From Hylemonella sp. (GTDB lineage Bacteria; Pseudomonadota; Gammaproteobacteria; Burkholderiales; Burkholderiaceae_C): a DNA stretch of 64,000 bases. Below the pieces are notes generated by a model. That model did not search any database and had not been told where the DNA came from. It saw only the letters and a program-made list of their open reading frames with translations. The position numbers were made by a program, and so were the translations under genes. This document shows, piece after piece, positions 18,290-27,483 of this stretch (the first letter of the stretch is position 1; each line of letters begins with the position of its first letter). The stretch covers positions 372,001 to 436,000 of the forward strand of contig NZ_JAPZSV010000002.1 of NCBI RefSeq assembly GCF_027532185.1. Reading direction: 5' to 3'.

Positions 18290-18625
18290 ATGGCCAGCGA
18301 CCTCATCAAGCATGTTTCCGACGCCTCCTTCGAAAACGACGTCCTCAAATCCGACCAGCCGGTGCTCGTCGACTACTGGGCTGAGTGGTGCGGTCCGTGC
18401 AAGATGATCGCCCCCGTGCTCGACGAAGTGGCCGGCACCTACCAGGGCAAGCTGCAGGTGGCCAAGATGAACGTGGACGAGAACCGCGACATCCCTGCCA
18501 AGTTCGGCATCCGGGGCATCCCCACCCTCATGCTGTTCAAGGGCGGCCAGCTCGCCGCGACCAAGGTGGGCGCCATGAGCAAGGCCCAGCTGACGGCCTT
18601 CATCGACCAGCAACTCGCGGCTTGA
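18290..18625 (+). CDS. trxA: Thioredoxin
   Basis: Thioredoxin is the cytoplasmic disulfide reductant. The active site WCGPCKM is present at about residues 33-39, with the conserved cis-proline segment [14 protein letters not shown]. Two ATGs lie in tandem (18287, 18290). I choose the second because the AAAGGAG Shine-Dalgarno is 6 bp from it but only 3 bp from the first, and MASDLIKH is the usual start. It is divergent from addB and followed by an intrinsic terminator and rho. Confidence 0.96.
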   Translation: MASDLIKHVSDASFENDVLKSDQPVLVDYWAEWCGPCKMIAPVLDEVAGTYQGKLQVAKMNVDENRDIPAKFGIRGIPTLMLFKGGQLAATKVGAMSKAQLTAFIDQQLAA

Positions 18626-18672
18626 CCGCGATTCGGCAAACGACCGCCTGACCTTCCCGTCAGCTGCCCGCC

Positions 18673-18709
18673 ACGGCCGCCAGACCCCTTGTGGGCGGCG
18701 GCCGTTTTT
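18673..18709 (+). terminator. Intrinsic terminator of trxA
   Basis: ACGGCCGCC (18673-18681) pairs with GGCGGCCGT (18697-18705), followed by a run of T to 18709. It separates trxA from the rho leader. Confidence 0.85.
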
Positions 18710-18837
18710 CCTGTCATAATCAAACCCGATCGCCGGTTCCCTGTCGGAGCCGGTTCGAGTTCCCGGCAGGCCGACCCCGCGTCGACCCGCCCTCACACCT
18801 CCCCCCGTCTGACCGAATCCCCTCCGGGACGCCATCC

Positions 18838-20103
18838 ATGCACTTAAACGAACTCAAGGCCCTGCACGTCTCTGAACTGCTGCTGCAGGCCGAAGCGCTC
18901 GAGATCGAAAACACCGGCCGCATGCGCAAGCAGGAGCTGATGTTCGCCATCATCAAGAAGCGCGCCAAGGCCGGTGAACAGGTGTTTGCCGACGGCGTGC
19001 TGGAAATCCTGCCGGACGGTTTTGGTTTCCTGCGCAGCCCCGATTCGAGCTACACCGCCAGCACAGACGACATCTACATCTCCCCCAGCCAGGTGCGCCG
19101 CTTCAACCTGCACACCGGCGACATGATCGAAGGCGAAGTGCGCACGCCCAAGGATGGCGAGCGTTACTTCGCTTTGAATAAGCTGGAGAAGGTCAACGGC
19201 GGCTCGCCCGAGACCAACAAGCACAAGGTCATGTTCGAGAACCTGACCCCGCTGTTCCCCAAGGTCCAGATGAAGCTGGAGCAGGACGGTCTCAAGAGCG
19301 AAGAGAACATCACGGGCCGGGTCATCGACATCATCGCCCCCATCGGCAAGGGCCAGCGCGCCCTGCTGGTCGCCCCGCCCAAGAGCGGCAAGACCGTGAT
19401 GATGCAGCACATCGCCCACGCGATTGCCGCCAACTACCCCGACAGCCACATGATGGTGCTGCTGGTCGACGAGCGCCCGGAAGAAGTGACCGAAATGCAG
19501 CGCACCGTCAAGGGCGAGGTGATTGCCTCGACCTTCGACGAACCCGCCGCCCGCCACGTGCACGTGGCCGAGATGGTGATCGAGCGCGCCAAGCGCCTGG
19601 TTGAACTCAAGAAGGACGTGGTGATCCTGCTGGACTCCATCACCCGCCTGGCCCGCGCCTACAACAACGTCGTGCCCTCCTCGGGCAAGGTGCTGACCGG
19701 TGGTGTGGACGCCAACGCCCTGCAGCGCCCCAAGCGATTCCTGGGCGCGGCCCGCAACGTGGAAGAAGGCGGCTCGCTGACCATCATCGCCACCGCCCTG
19801 GTCGACACCGGCAGCCGCATGGACGAAGTGATCTTTGAAGAATTCAAGGGCACGGGCAACAGCGAAATCCACCTGGACCGCCGCCTCTACGAAAAGCGCG
19901 TCTTCCCCTCCATCCAGCTCAACCGCAGCGGCACCCGCCGCGAAGAACTGCTGCTGCAGCCCGAAATCCTGCAGAAGACCCGCATCCTGCGCCAGTTCCT
20001 CTACAACATGGACGAGATCGAGTCCATGGAAATGGTGCTCAAACAGATGCGCGCCACGAAGAACAACAACGAGTTCTTCGACATGATGCGGAGGGGCGGC
20101 TGA
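18838..20103 (+). CDS. rho: Transcription termination factor Rho
   Basis: Rho is the hexameric RNA-dependent helicase that ends transcription. I start at the ATG at 18838 ([15 protein letters not shown]); the track start at 18691 would extend into the leader. The N-terminal cold-shock-like RNA domain contains [12 protein letters not shown]; the ATPase core has Walker [13 protein letters not shown], Walker [16 protein letters not shown], and the secondary RNA site around [15 protein letters not shown]. 421 residues. The 128 bp leader after the trxA terminator includes an imperfect CCGGTTCC/GGAGCCGG hairpin and a possible -10 CATAAT at 18715; rho leaders are autoregulated in other bacteria. Confidence 0.96.
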   Translation: MHLNELKALHVSELLLQAEALEIENTGRMRKQELMFAIIKKRAKAGEQVFADGVLEILPDGFGFLRSPDSSYTASTDDIYISPSQVRRFNLHTGDMIEGEVRTPKDGERYFALNKLEKVNGGSPETNKHKVMFENLTPLFPKVQMKLEQDGLKSEENITGRVIDIIAPIGKGQRALLVAPPKSGKTVMMQHIAHAIAANYPDSHMMVLLVDERPEEVTEMQRTVKGEVIASTFDEPAARHVHVAEMVIERAKRLVELKKDVVILLDSITRLARAYNNVVPSSGKVLTGGVDANALQRPKRFLGAARNVEEGGSLTIIATALVDTGSRMDEVIFEEFKGTGNSEIHLDRRLYEKRVFPSIQLNRSGTRREELLLQPEILQKTRILRQFLYNMDEIESMEMVLKQMRATKNNNEFFDMMRRGG

Positions 20104-20232
20104 CGCGCCCCACCCCAGGCTGCGCGGAGGGGCGCACCCAGTGGCCCGGCAAAGCCGGTTCCCCGGGTGCCCGCGGCGAATACCAAGGAGCCCTGGCTGA
20201 CTTGGCATTAGCGCAAGTCCTTGATTTTTCTG

Positions 20233-20238
20233 TATAAT
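20233..20238 (+). promoter_or_regulatory. -10 box of rpmE
   Basis: A perfect TATAAT lies 66 bp before the rpmE start codon; a good -35 at the standard spacing is not obvious. The 200 bp between rho and rpmE holds otherwise only GC-rich inverted repeats. Confidence 0.55.
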
Positions 20239-20304
20239 CTCGCGTTTTCGGCGGAAAGTAGTCTGGAATAGGCCGGGCCGGCTCCCGCAGATGAGGAAGA
20301 AATC

Positions 20305-20565
20305 ATGAAAGAAGGCATTCACCCCAACTACCGCGACGTGTGCTTCCAGGACATGTCCAACGGTTTCAAGTTCGTGACCCGTTCCTGCGCCAACGCCAAG
20401 GAAATGATCAAGATGGAAGACGGCCGCGAACTGCCGTGGATCAAGCTGGACACCACGAGCGAGTCGCACCCCTTCTACACCGGTACCCAGAAGTCGGTGG
20501 ACAACATGGGCGGTCGCGTCGAGAAGTTCCGCAACCGCTTCGGCAAGAACGCAGTCGCCAAGTAA
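20305..20565 (+). CDS. rpmE2: 50S ribosomal protein L31, type B (zinc-independent)
   Basis: This 86-residue ribosomal protein lacks the CxxC zinc-binding pair of the C+ type L31 and has the insertion-containing sequence typical of type B (YTGTQKSVDNMGGRVEKFRNRF). The Shine-Dalgarno GAGGAAG is 5' of the ATG. In enterobacteria the type B paralogue is derepressed by Zur under zinc shortage, but beside rho as here it is usually the housekeeping copy in Burkholderiales. I see no Zur-box-like palindrome. Confidence 0.95.
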   Translation: MKEGIHPNYRDVCFQDMSNGFKFVTRSCANAKEMIKMEDGRELPWIKLDTTSESHPFYTGTQKSVDNMGGRVEKFRNRFGKNAVAK

Positions 20566-20587
20566 TCGGTCTCCGTCGTTCAGCCCA

Positions 20588-20617
20588 GGGCAGCCCGGTT
20601 CACCGCGCTGCCCTTTT
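20588..20617 (+). terminator. Intrinsic terminator of rpmE
   Basis: GGGCAGC (20588-20594) and GCTGCCC (20607-20613) form a stem followed by TTTT. Confidence 0.8.
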
Positions 20618-20658
20618 CATTTCCGGAAACGCCTGCCGTCTCTGGCATCATCGCCGCC

Positions 20659-22374
20659 GTGAACCAGCCCAGTCCCGCCATCGTTCCCCAGGGCGCCGTA
20701 CGCCGCCTGCCGCACCTCGCGCTCTGGCTCTTCGCCCTGGCCTATGTGCTGCCCGGCTTCATCGGCCGCACGCCCTGGCGCAGTGCGGACGTCACGGCCT
20801 ATGGCTATATGGTCGAGCTGGCCGCGGGCCGCACGTCCTGGCTGGCCCCCACCCTGGGCGGCATGCCGCCGGATGTGGACGGCCTGCTGCCCTATTGGCT
20901 CGGGGCCTGGGCCCTGCAGCTGGCGCCCTCCTGGATCTACCCGGGCTTTGCCGCGCGCCTGCCCTTCATCGCCCTGCTGGGCCTGGCCCTGATGGCGGTC
21001 TGGTATGGCATCTACTACCTGGCGCGCAGTCCGCTGGCCCAGCCCGTGGCCTTTGCCTTCGGCGGCGAAGCCCGGCCCAAGGACTATGCGCGCACCATGG
21101 CCGATGGCGGCCTGCTGGCCTTCATCGCCTGTCTGGGCCTGGCCCAGCTCTCGCACGAAACCACACCCGCCGTGGCCCAGCTGTGCTTTGTCGCGCTGAG
21201 CTTCTACGCCTTCGCCGCCCTGCCCTACCGGCGCTGGACGCCCGCGCTCTCCGCGCTGATCGGCCTGAGCGGACTCACGCTATCGGGCGGCCCGTCCATG
21301 GCCCTGCTGCTGGCCCTCGGCGGCATCCTGGCCCATGTGCTGGACCGCAGCCAGGCGCAGGAAGAGCCAAGCCGGTACCGTCAGGGCCTCTGGCGCCTGA
21401 TCGCGCTCACGGTCTTCATCGCCGTGCTGGCCACGGCACTCGAACTCTGGCGCTGGCGCATCGGACTGCCCAGCAGCGGCAGCTCCTGGCAAAGCCTGGC
21501 ACGCCTGCTGCTGTGGTTCACCTGGCCGCTGTGGCCCCTGGTGCTGTGGACCCTGTGGCGCTGGCGCCGTCAGCTCTTCGACCTGCGCCCCAGCCGGCAC
21601 CTCACGCTGCCCCTGTGGTACGCCCTGATCACCCTGGGCGCCACCGTGCTCACACCGGCCGGCGACCGCGCCCTGCTGCTGGCGCTCCCTGCGCTGGCCA
21701 CCCTGGGGGCCTTCGCCCTGCCCACGATGAACCGCAGCGTCTCGGCCATCATCGACTGGTTCACCCTGCTCTTCTTCACGGGCTGTGCCCTCGTGATCTG
21801 GGTGGTCTGGGTCGCCATGCTCACCGGCACACCGCCCCAGCCCGCGGCCAACGTGGCCAAGCTGCTACCCGGTTTCGAGCCGCGCTTCGTCATCCTGCCC
21901 TTCGTCTTCGCCACCCTCGCCACGCTGGCGTGGGGCTGGCTCGTGAAGTGGCGCATCGGCCGCCACCGTGCAGCCCTCTGGAAAAGCATGGTGCTGCCCG
22001 CGGGGGGTGCGGCCCTGTGCTGGCTGCTGCTGACCACACTGTGGATGCCGGCTCTCAACCATGCCCGCAGCTACGCGCCCCTGGTCGAGCGCGTGGTCGA
22101 CGTCGTCGAGCCCTCGGAGTGCCTGGCCTGGTTCGGTCTTTCGCGCGGCCAGCTGGCGGGCCTGCAGGTGCACAGCAGGCTGCGGCTGGAGCCGCTGAGC
22201 GACAGCGCGCGCTGCGAGTGGGCCGTGATCGATCGGGATATCCTGCGCCAGACCCCCGAGATCATGAGTGCCAGCCTGTGGGAGCGCGTGGCCAGCCTGG
22301 ACCATCCGCGTCCGGGTGACGAGGGCGTGGTGCTCTTGCGCCGCCTGCCCGCCGACGCCACCTCGACCCGCTGA
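20659..22374 (+). CDS. Polytopic membrane protein, glycosyltransferase-like
   Basis: I do not recognise a defined function. The 571-residue product (GTG start at 20659) is dominated by about ten to twelve hydrophobic segments. The N-terminal part, IGRTPWRSADVTAYGYMVELAAGR, is reminiscent of ArnT/PMT-type GT-C glycosyltransferases, in which an acidic residue after the first helix is catalytic, but the usual full motif set is not obvious. Its stop is 4 bp before the GTG start of the MATE gene, so the two are co-transcribed. Confidence 0.6.
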   Translation: MNQPSPAIVPQGAVRRLPHLALWLFALAYVLPGFIGRTPWRSADVTAYGYMVELAAGRTSWLAPTLGGMPPDVDGLLPYWLGAWALQLAPSWIYPGFAARLPFIALLGLALMAVWYGIYYLARSPLAQPVAFAFGGEARPKDYARTMADGGLLAFIACLGLAQLSHETTPAVAQLCFVALSFYAFAALPYRRWTPALSALIGLSGLTLSGGPSMALLLALGGILAHVLDRSQAQEEPSRYRQGLWRLIALTVFIAVLATALELWRWRIGLPSSGSSWQSLARLLLWFTWPLWPLVLWTLWRWRRQLFDLRPSRHLTLPLWYALITLGATVLTPAGDRALLLALPALATLGAFALPTMNRSVSAIIDWFTLLFFTGCALVIWVVWVAMLTGTPPQPAANVAKLLPGFEPRFVILPFVFATLATLAWGWLVKWRIGRHRAALWKSMVLPAGGAALCWLLLTTLWMPALNHARSYAPLVERVVDVVEPSECLAWFGLSRGQLAGLQVHSRLRLEPLSDSARCEWAVIDRDILRQTPEIMSASLWERVASLDHPRPGDEGVVLLRRLPADATSTR

Positions 22375-22378
22375 GCCC

Positions 22379-23722
22379 GTGACCGAGTTCCGCACCATCA
22401 CGCGCCATGCCGGCACCGTGCTGGCCGGGCAGCTGGCCACCATGGCCTATGGCGTGACCGACACCATCGTCGCCGGCCGCTACGCCGAGGCCTCGCTGGC
22501 CGCCCTCTCGGTCGGCTCGGCCCTGTACATGAGCGTCTACGTGGCTCTCATGGGCGTGCTGCAGGCGCTGCTGCCGGCCTGGTCCGAGCTGCATGGCGCG
22601 CGCCAGCCCGAACGCCTGGGCCACACCTTCCGCCAGTCGCTCTACGTCTGGGCCGGTCTCGTCACCGTGGGCATGGCCATCCTGCTCAGCCCCGACCCGC
22701 TGCTGGCCTGGGCCGATGTGCCCGAGTCCCTGCGCGGCGAGGTGCGTGCCTACCTGGGCGTGCTGGCCCTGGCCCTGCCTGCGGCCCTGGCCTTTCGGCT
22801 CTACAGCACGCTCAACCAGAGCCTGGGCCATCCCCAGCTCGTCACCTGGCTGCAGCTGGGCTCGCTCGCACTCAAGGTGCCGCTGTCGATCTGGTTCACC
22901 TTCGGCGGCTGGGGCCTGCCTGCACTCGGTGCGCCGGGCTGCGCCTGGGCCACGCTGCTGGTGCACGTGGGCATGTTGGTGCTGGCGTTGTGGCTGTTGC
23001 GCACGCGGCCGCTCTACCGGCCCTATGCCCTCTGGCAATGGCCCGGCCGACCGGACGGGAGAGTGCTCGGCCCCCTGCTGAGACTGGGCGTGCCCAGCGG
23101 CCTGAGCATCCTGGTCGAGGTCACCTCCTTCACGCTCATGGCGCTCTTCATCGCGCGCCTGGGCACCACAGCCGCCGCCGCGCACCAGATCGCGGCCAAT
23201 CTCGCCGCCGTGCTCTACATGGTGCCGCTCGCCATCGGCATCGCCAGCAGCGCGCGCACCAGCTACTGGCTGGGCGCGGGCCAACCGGCGCGCGCGCGCC
23301 ATGCCGTGGGCGTGGGCTTCGGCCTCGTGGCCGGCATGGCCTTGCTGCTGGCCCTGACCCTGGTGCTGGTGCGCGCCCCCCTGGCGGGCGTTTACGCGAG
23401 CAGCGCCGATGTCGTCGCCCAGGCCGCCCCGCTGCTGCTCTGGGTGGCTGTGTATCACCTCTTCGATGGGCTGCAGGCCCTGGGCGTCTTCGTGCTGCGC
23501 TGCTGGCGCATCACGCTGACGCCCTTCGTGATCTACGGCGTGCTGCTCTGGGGCCTGGGCCTGTACGGGGGCTATCTGCTGGCCTACCGTGGTGTCGGGC
23601 CCTGGCCCGCCCTGCAGACGCCTGCAGCCTTCTGGATGGCCGGCTCAGCAGGGCTGGCCCTTGCCGCCCTGACCTTCTGGGGCATGGTCTGGCAGGTGCT
23701 GCAGCGCGAGCGCCGGCCCTGA
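22379..23722 (+). CDS. MATE family efflux transporter
   Basis: This is a 447-residue multidrug/toxin exporter of the inner membrane with twelve predicted helices. I choose the GTG at 22379 (M/V-TEFRTITRHAGTVLAGQL), directly after the upstream stop. The two-fold related halves show typical MATE sequence: GVTDTIVAGRYAEASLAALSVGSALY in the first and GVPSGLSILVEVTSFTLMALFIARLGTTAAAAHQIAANL in the second. The substrate and coupling ion are not predictable. Confidence 0.88.
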   Translation: MTEFRTITRHAGTVLAGQLATMAYGVTDTIVAGRYAEASLAALSVGSALYMSVYVALMGVLQALLPAWSELHGARQPERLGHTFRQSLYVWAGLVTVGMAILLSPDPLLAWADVPESLRGEVRAYLGVLALALPAALAFRLYSTLNQSLGHPQLVTWLQLGSLALKVPLSIWFTFGGWGLPALGAPGCAWATLLVHVGMLVLALWLLRTRPLYRPYALWQWPGRPDGRVLGPLLRLGVPSGLSILVEVTSFTLMALFIARLGTTAAAAHQIAANLAAVLYMVPLAIGIASSARTSYWLGAGQPARARHAVGVGFGLVAGMALLLALTLVLVRAPLAGVYASSADVVAQAAPLLLWVAVYHLFDGLQALGVFVLRCWRITLTPFVIYGVLLWGLGLYGGYLLAYRGVGPWPALQTPAAFWMAGSAGLALAALTFWGMVWQVLQRERRP

Positions 23723-23731
23723 GCCGGAGGC

Positions 23732-25099
23732 TCAGGCCTGCGCGTCGCTCAACGCGATCGGCTGCGAGAGGCGCCGCATCCGGCTGGCCGGGAAGACGAT
23801 GGCGAAGCGCGAACCTTTGCCCGGCGAGCTTTCGATCTTCAGCTCGGCACCATGGCGCTGCGCCACGTGCTTGACGATGGCCAGTCCCAGGCCCGTGCCT
23901 CCGGTGTCACGTGAACGGCTGCGGTCCACGCGATAGAAACGTTCGGTCAGGCGCGGGATGTGTTCGGGCGCAATGCCCGGCCCGCTGTCTTGCACCCAGA
24001 ACTCGCCGCGACCATCCTCGTGCAGCAGCCAGCCGCAACGCACCGCGCCGCCAGCCGGCGTGTAGCGCACGGCATTGCTGAGCAGATTGGACAGCGCGCT
24101 GTGCAGCTCGCCCGGCGTGCCGGCCAGCTCGCACGCGGGCGCAGGACCGAAGTCCAGTATCTGGGCCGGACCGGTCATGGGCGGATTGAGCACGGCAGAG
24201 AGCGACTGCGCTTCCTGCTGCAGCTGCCCCATGAGACCGGCCACCGATGTCCACTCCCCTGCGCCCGGCAAGGGGCTGCCTTCCAGCCGCGAGAGGGTGA
24301 GCAGGTCGCTGACCAGCGACTGCATGCGCCCGGCCTGCTGGGCCATCAAATCCAGGTAGCGCGCGCGTTCACTGGCCTCCAGCGGCAGGGTCTGCAGGGT
24401 TTCGACAAAACCGGAGAGCACGGTCAACGGCGTGCGGATCTCGTGCGAGACGTTGGCCACAAAGTCGCGCCGCATGGCCTCCGCCTGCTCGAACATGGTG
24501 ATATCACGCGAGAGCAGCAGGCGCCGGCCCTGGCCGTAATCGTGCAGCTGCACCGAGATACGCACCGGATGCGAGCTGCTGTGCAGACGCCCCAACATGG
24601 TGACGCTGCCCTGGTAATCGCCGGCTGCAACATAGGCCGTGAAGGCCGGATCACGCACCAGGTTCACGAGGTGCTGGAGCAGGTCCCGCTTAGGATCGAG
24701 GCCCAGGTGCGAGGCCGCGGTCTGGTTGAACCATTCGATGCGGCCGCTCGCGTCGAGCAGCACCACGCCATTGGGCGAGGCCTGCAGCGCGGCCAGGAAA
24801 TCCTGCAGGCGGCGCTCGCTCTCCCGCGTGGCCTGCTCGCGCACACGGGCGGCGCGGCGCACGCGCTCGGCCACCGCGCCCCAGAGCCCCAGCTTAAGCG
24901 GCGCTTCAGACAGGTTGTCATCACGCAGCCACTGCAGCACGCGCAGACCACGCGTGAAGTCCCAGAGCACCCAGATCGTGCCTGCGGCCAGCATGCCGGC
25001 CAGGCCGCCGCGGATCTCCAGCGACTGCGGCGCCAGCCAGACCCCCAGCACACCGCCCAGGCCCTGGAGCAGAAGAAAAGAGAGAAGGCGCAGCAGCAT
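23732..25099 (-). CDS. phoR: Phosphate regulon sensor histidine kinase PhoR
   Basis: PhoR (455 residues) is the inner-membrane kinase/phosphatase that controls PhoB. It has an N-terminal membrane segment, a PAS domain around NGVVLLDASGRIEWFNQTAA, the HisKA box FVANVSHEIRTPLTVLSGF with the phospho-acceptor H, and an ATPase domain with NAVRYTP, DSGPGI and GTGLGLAIVKHV. It lies 43 bp after phoB on the same strand; between them is a small hairpin (GCCCC...GGGGGC). It ends the pst-pho operon. Confidence 0.96.
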   Translation of the reverse strand: MLLRLLSFLLLQGLGGVLGVWLAPQSLEIRGGLAGMLAAGTIWVLWDFTRGLRVLQWLRDDNLSEAPLKLGLWGAVAERVRRAARVREQATRESERRLQDFLAALQASPNGVVLLDASGRIEWFNQTAASHLGLDPKRDLLQHLVNLVRDPAFTAYVAAGDYQGSVTMLGRLHSSSHPVRISVQLHDYGQGRRLLLSRDITMFEQAEAMRRDFVANVSHEIRTPLTVLSGFVETLQTLPLEASERARYLDLMAQQAGRMQSLVSDLLTLSRLEGSPLPGAGEWTSVAGLMGQLQQEAQSLSAVLNPPMTGPAQILDFGPAPACELAGTPGELHSALSNLLSNAVRYTPAGGAVRCGWLLHEDGRGEFWVQDSGPGIAPEHIPRLTERFYRVDRSRSRDTGGTGLGLAIVKHVAQRHGAELKIESSPGKGSRFAIVFPASRMRRLSQPIALSDAQA

Positions 25100-25142
25100 G
25101 GGAAATGAGTGTCAACAGCCCCAGACCTTCGGGGGCGAAAGT

Positions 25143-25856
25143 TCAGCCGCGCGTGGGCGACGCGGTGCTCATGGCCTGCGCCGAGAGGCGGTAGCCCGCG
25201 CCGCGCACCGTCTCCACCATCGCCGCGGCATCACCCAGGGCTTCGCGCAGGCGCTTGATGTGCACATCCACCGTACGCTCCTCGATGAAGACGTGGTCAC
25301 CCCAGACCTTGTCGAGCAGCTGACCGCGGCTGTGCACGCGCTCGGCATGGCTCATGAGGTATTGCAGCAGCTTGAACTCGGTAGGACCGAGCTTGAGCGA
25401 TTGGTCAGCGTAGCTCACGCGGTGGGTGGCCGTGTCGAGCTTGAGCTGGCCAATCTCCAGCGTCACGGTACTCTGCTCGGGAGCACGGCGGCGCAGCACG
25501 GCGCGGATGCGCGCGAGCATCTCCTTGGTGGAGAAAGGCTTGGCCATGTAGTCGTCGGCACCAGCATCGAGGCCGGCCACGCGGTCGGCCTCGTCGCCGC
25601 GCGCGGTGAGCATGATGATGGGCACGGCCTTGGTCCGAGGGTCGCTGCGCCAGCGCCGCGCCAGGGTCAACCCACTGGCGCCGGGCAGCATCCAGTCCAG
25701 CAGCACCAGGTCAGGCAGCATGGCATCGATCTCGCGCTGCGCGCTGTCGCCGTCCATGGCGAGCGTGGGCCGGAAACCATTGTGGCGCAGGTTGACGGCA
25801 ATGAGTTCGGCGATGGCCGGCTCATCCTCGACCACAAGCACAGAGGGTTGCTTCAT
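25143..25856 (-). CDS. phoB: Phosphate regulon response regulator PhoB
   Basis: PhoB (237 residues) is the OmpR-type transcription activator of the phosphate regulon. The receiver domain has the acidic pocket VVEDEPA, the phospho-acceptor aspartate in LVLLDWMLPG and the K in MAKPFSTKE; the winged-helix domain has SRGQLLDKVWGDHVFIEERTVDVHIKRLREAL. It binds Pho boxes (7-4-7 repeats), several of which I find in this window. It overlaps phoU by 4 bp (ATGA), so it is translationally coupled. Confidence 0.97.
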   Translation of the reverse strand: MKQPSVLVVEDEPAIAELIAVNLRHNGFRPTLAMDGDSAQREIDAMLPDLVLLDWMLPGASGLTLARRWRSDPRTKAVPIIMLTARGDEADRVAGLDAGADDYMAKPFSTKEMLARIRAVLRRRAPEQSTVTLEIGQLKLDTATHRVSYADQSLKLGPTEFKLLQYLMSHAERVHSRGQLLDKVWGDHVFIEERTVDVHIKRLREALGDAAAMVETVRGAGYRLSAQAMSTASPTRG

Positions 25857-26554
25857 TTGAGAACAGCTTCGATTTCTTCGATCGAGGCATGGCGGATGTC
25901 GGCGCCCTTGACGATGTAGATGATGAGCTCGGCGATGTTCTTGGCATGGTCGCCGACGCGCTCGATCGCCTTGGCCAGGAAGAGCAGGTCGAGACTGCTC
26001 GAAATGGTACGTGCGTCTTCCATCATGTAGGTGATCAGGACGCGCACGAAACTGTCGAACTCCTTGTCGATCAGGTCGTCTTCGCGCAGGATGGCCACGG
26101 CCGTCACCACGTCCAGACGGGCGAAGGCGTCCAGCGCCTTACGCAGCTGGCCGGCGGCCAGATCGGCGGCGGTGCGCAGCTCGGAAGCCGGCAGCGTGCG
26201 TGGCGCGCCGCTCTGGATGATGGACAGCACCATGCGAGCCATCTTCTCGGCCTCGTCACCGGCGCGTTCGAGGTTGGCCACGGCCTTGGCGATCGCCATC
26301 AGCAGGCGCAGGTCGCGCGCCGTGGGCTGGCGCCGGCCGATGATGGAGGCGATCTCGTGGTCCAGCTCGACGTCCATGTCGTTGACGCGCTTCTCGAGCG
26401 CGATCACGCCGCGCGCCGCCTCGGCGTTGAACTGACCCAGGGCCTGCACGGCCTGCTGGACCTGGGCCTCGACCAGGCCGCCCATTTCCATCACACGGCT
26501 GGAAACAGAGCTCAGTTCGGTATCGAACTGGGTGGAAAGGTGTTTATCCGGCAT
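25853..26554 (-). CDS. phoU: Phosphate signalling protein PhoU
   Basis: PhoU (233 residues) is the peripheral protein that links Pst transporter state to PhoR. It has two related three-helix bundles with the metal-binding E/D-rich motifs (LEKRVNDMDVELDHEIASII in the first; KEFDSFVRVLITYMMED and the second LAKAIERVGDHAKNIAELII). Its Shine-Dalgarno AAGGAG overlaps the vestigial pstB-like tail at 26566-26592, described separately. Confidence 0.96.
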   Translation of the reverse strand: MPDKHLSTQFDTELSSVSSRVMEMGGLVEAQVQQAVQALGQFNAEAARGVIALEKRVNDMDVELDHEIASIIGRRQPTARDLRLLMAIAKAVANLERAGDEAEKMARMVLSIIQSGAPRTLPASELRTAADLAAGQLRKALDAFARLDVVTAVAILREDDLIDKEFDSFVRVLITYMMEDARTISSSLDLLFLAKAIERVGDHAKNIAELIIYIVKGADIRHASIEEIEAVLK

Positions 26555-26565
26555 GTCCTCGCTCC

Positions 26566-26657
26566 TTAGCCGAAACGGCCCGTGATGTAGTGGTTGCGGC
26601 CGCTGCGCTTCACTTCGCTGCGCGAAGTTAGCCTGCTCCGTTGCATGACTGCTCGGT
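26566..26657 (-). repeat. Duplicated pstB 3' end plus REP-like hairpin
   Basis: Between pstB and phoU, 26566-26592 reads HYITGRFG-stop, the same last residues as PstB (DYITGRFG-stop at 26658-26684), but with different synonymous codons (ACG GGC CGT against ACC GGG AGG). Between the copies is a perfect hairpin ACTTCGC-TGC-GCGAAGT (26612-26628), preceded by GGTTGCGGC (26592-26600). The same two motifs recur at 63145-63178. This looks like a REP-like insertion that left a duplicated gene end. Confidence 0.65.
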
Positions 26658-27443
26658 TCATCCGAACCTCCCGGTGATGTAATCTTCGGTCTCTTTGCGC
26701 GTGGGCTTGAAGAACATCTGCTCCGTGGAGCCGAACTCCACCAGGTCGCCCAGGTACATATAGGCCGTGTAGTCGCTGCAGCGCGCGGCCTGCTGCATGT
26801 TGTGGGTCACGATGACCACCGTGTAGTCGGTCTTGAGTTCGGTGATCAGCTCCTCGATCTTGGCGGTGGAGATCGGATCCAGCGCCGAGCAGGGCTCGTC
26901 GAGCAGGATGACCTCGGGCTTGATCGCGATGCCGCGTGCAATGCACAGGCGCTGCTGCTGGCCACCCGAGAGGCTGGATCCGCTCTGGCGCAGCTTGTCC
27001 TTGACCTCGTTCCACAGCGCGGCCTTGCGCAGCGCCCATTCCACCCGTTCTTCCATGTCGGTGGTGCTCAGGCTCTCGAAGAGCTTGATGCCGAAAGCGA
27101 TGTTGTCGTAAATGGACATCGGGAACGGCGTGGGCTTCTGGAACACCATGCCGACCTTGGCACGCAGCAGGGCCACGTCCTGCTTGCTGGTCAGCAGGTT
27201 CTCACCGTCGAGCAGCACCTGCCCCTCGGCACGCTGATCGGCGTACAGCTCGTACATGCGGTTGAACACACGCAACAGCGTGGACTTGCCGCAACCGGAG
27301 GGACCGATGAAGGCCGTGACCTTGTTCTCCGGGATGTCCAGGTTGATGCCCTTGAGCGCGTGGAACTTGCCATAGTAGAAGTTCAGGTCGCGCACCGAGA
27401 TCTTCGGAGCGGGCGTGTCGGCCGGGTTGGAAGTAGGGTCCAT
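26658..27443 (-). CDS. pstB: Phosphate ABC transporter ATP-binding protein PstB
   Basis: PstB is the ATPase of the high-affinity phosphate importer. Walker [10 protein letters not shown], the PstB-specific FNRMYEL segment, signature [16 protein letters not shown], Walker [13 protein letters not shown] and the H-loop IVTHNMQQA are all present. I choose the ATG at 27443 ([10 protein letters not shown], 261 residues), which has an AAGG 6 bp upstream; the GTG at 27479 is a possible alternative. The last codons include rare GGG AGG and are duplicated downstream (previous entry). Confidence 0.96.
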   Translation of the reverse strand: MDPTSNPADTPAPKISVRDLNFYYGKFHALKGINLDIPENKVTAFIGPSGCGKSTLLRVFNRMYELYADQRAEGQVLLDGENLLTSKQDVALLRAKVGMVFQKPTPFPMSIYDNIAFGIKLFESLSTTDMEERVEWALRKAALWNEVKDKLRQSGSSLSGGQQQRLCIARGIAIKPEVILLDEPCSALDPISTAKIEELITELKTDYTVVIVTHNMQQAARCSDYTAYMYLGDLVEFGSTEQMFFKPTRKETEDYITGRFG

Positions 27444-27483
27444 GGGTTGCCTTGCTTGGGAATATTCGCTGGTGTACACGTCG

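Noticed and set aside
18844-20469. 541-residue minus-strand ORF opposite rho
   Set aside because: Shadow of rho, which has all family motifs.
20659-22374. ArnT lipid A aminoarabinose transferase
   Set aside because: Only the N-terminal helix pattern is similar; the rest shows no ArnT-specific motif and no arn genes are nearby.
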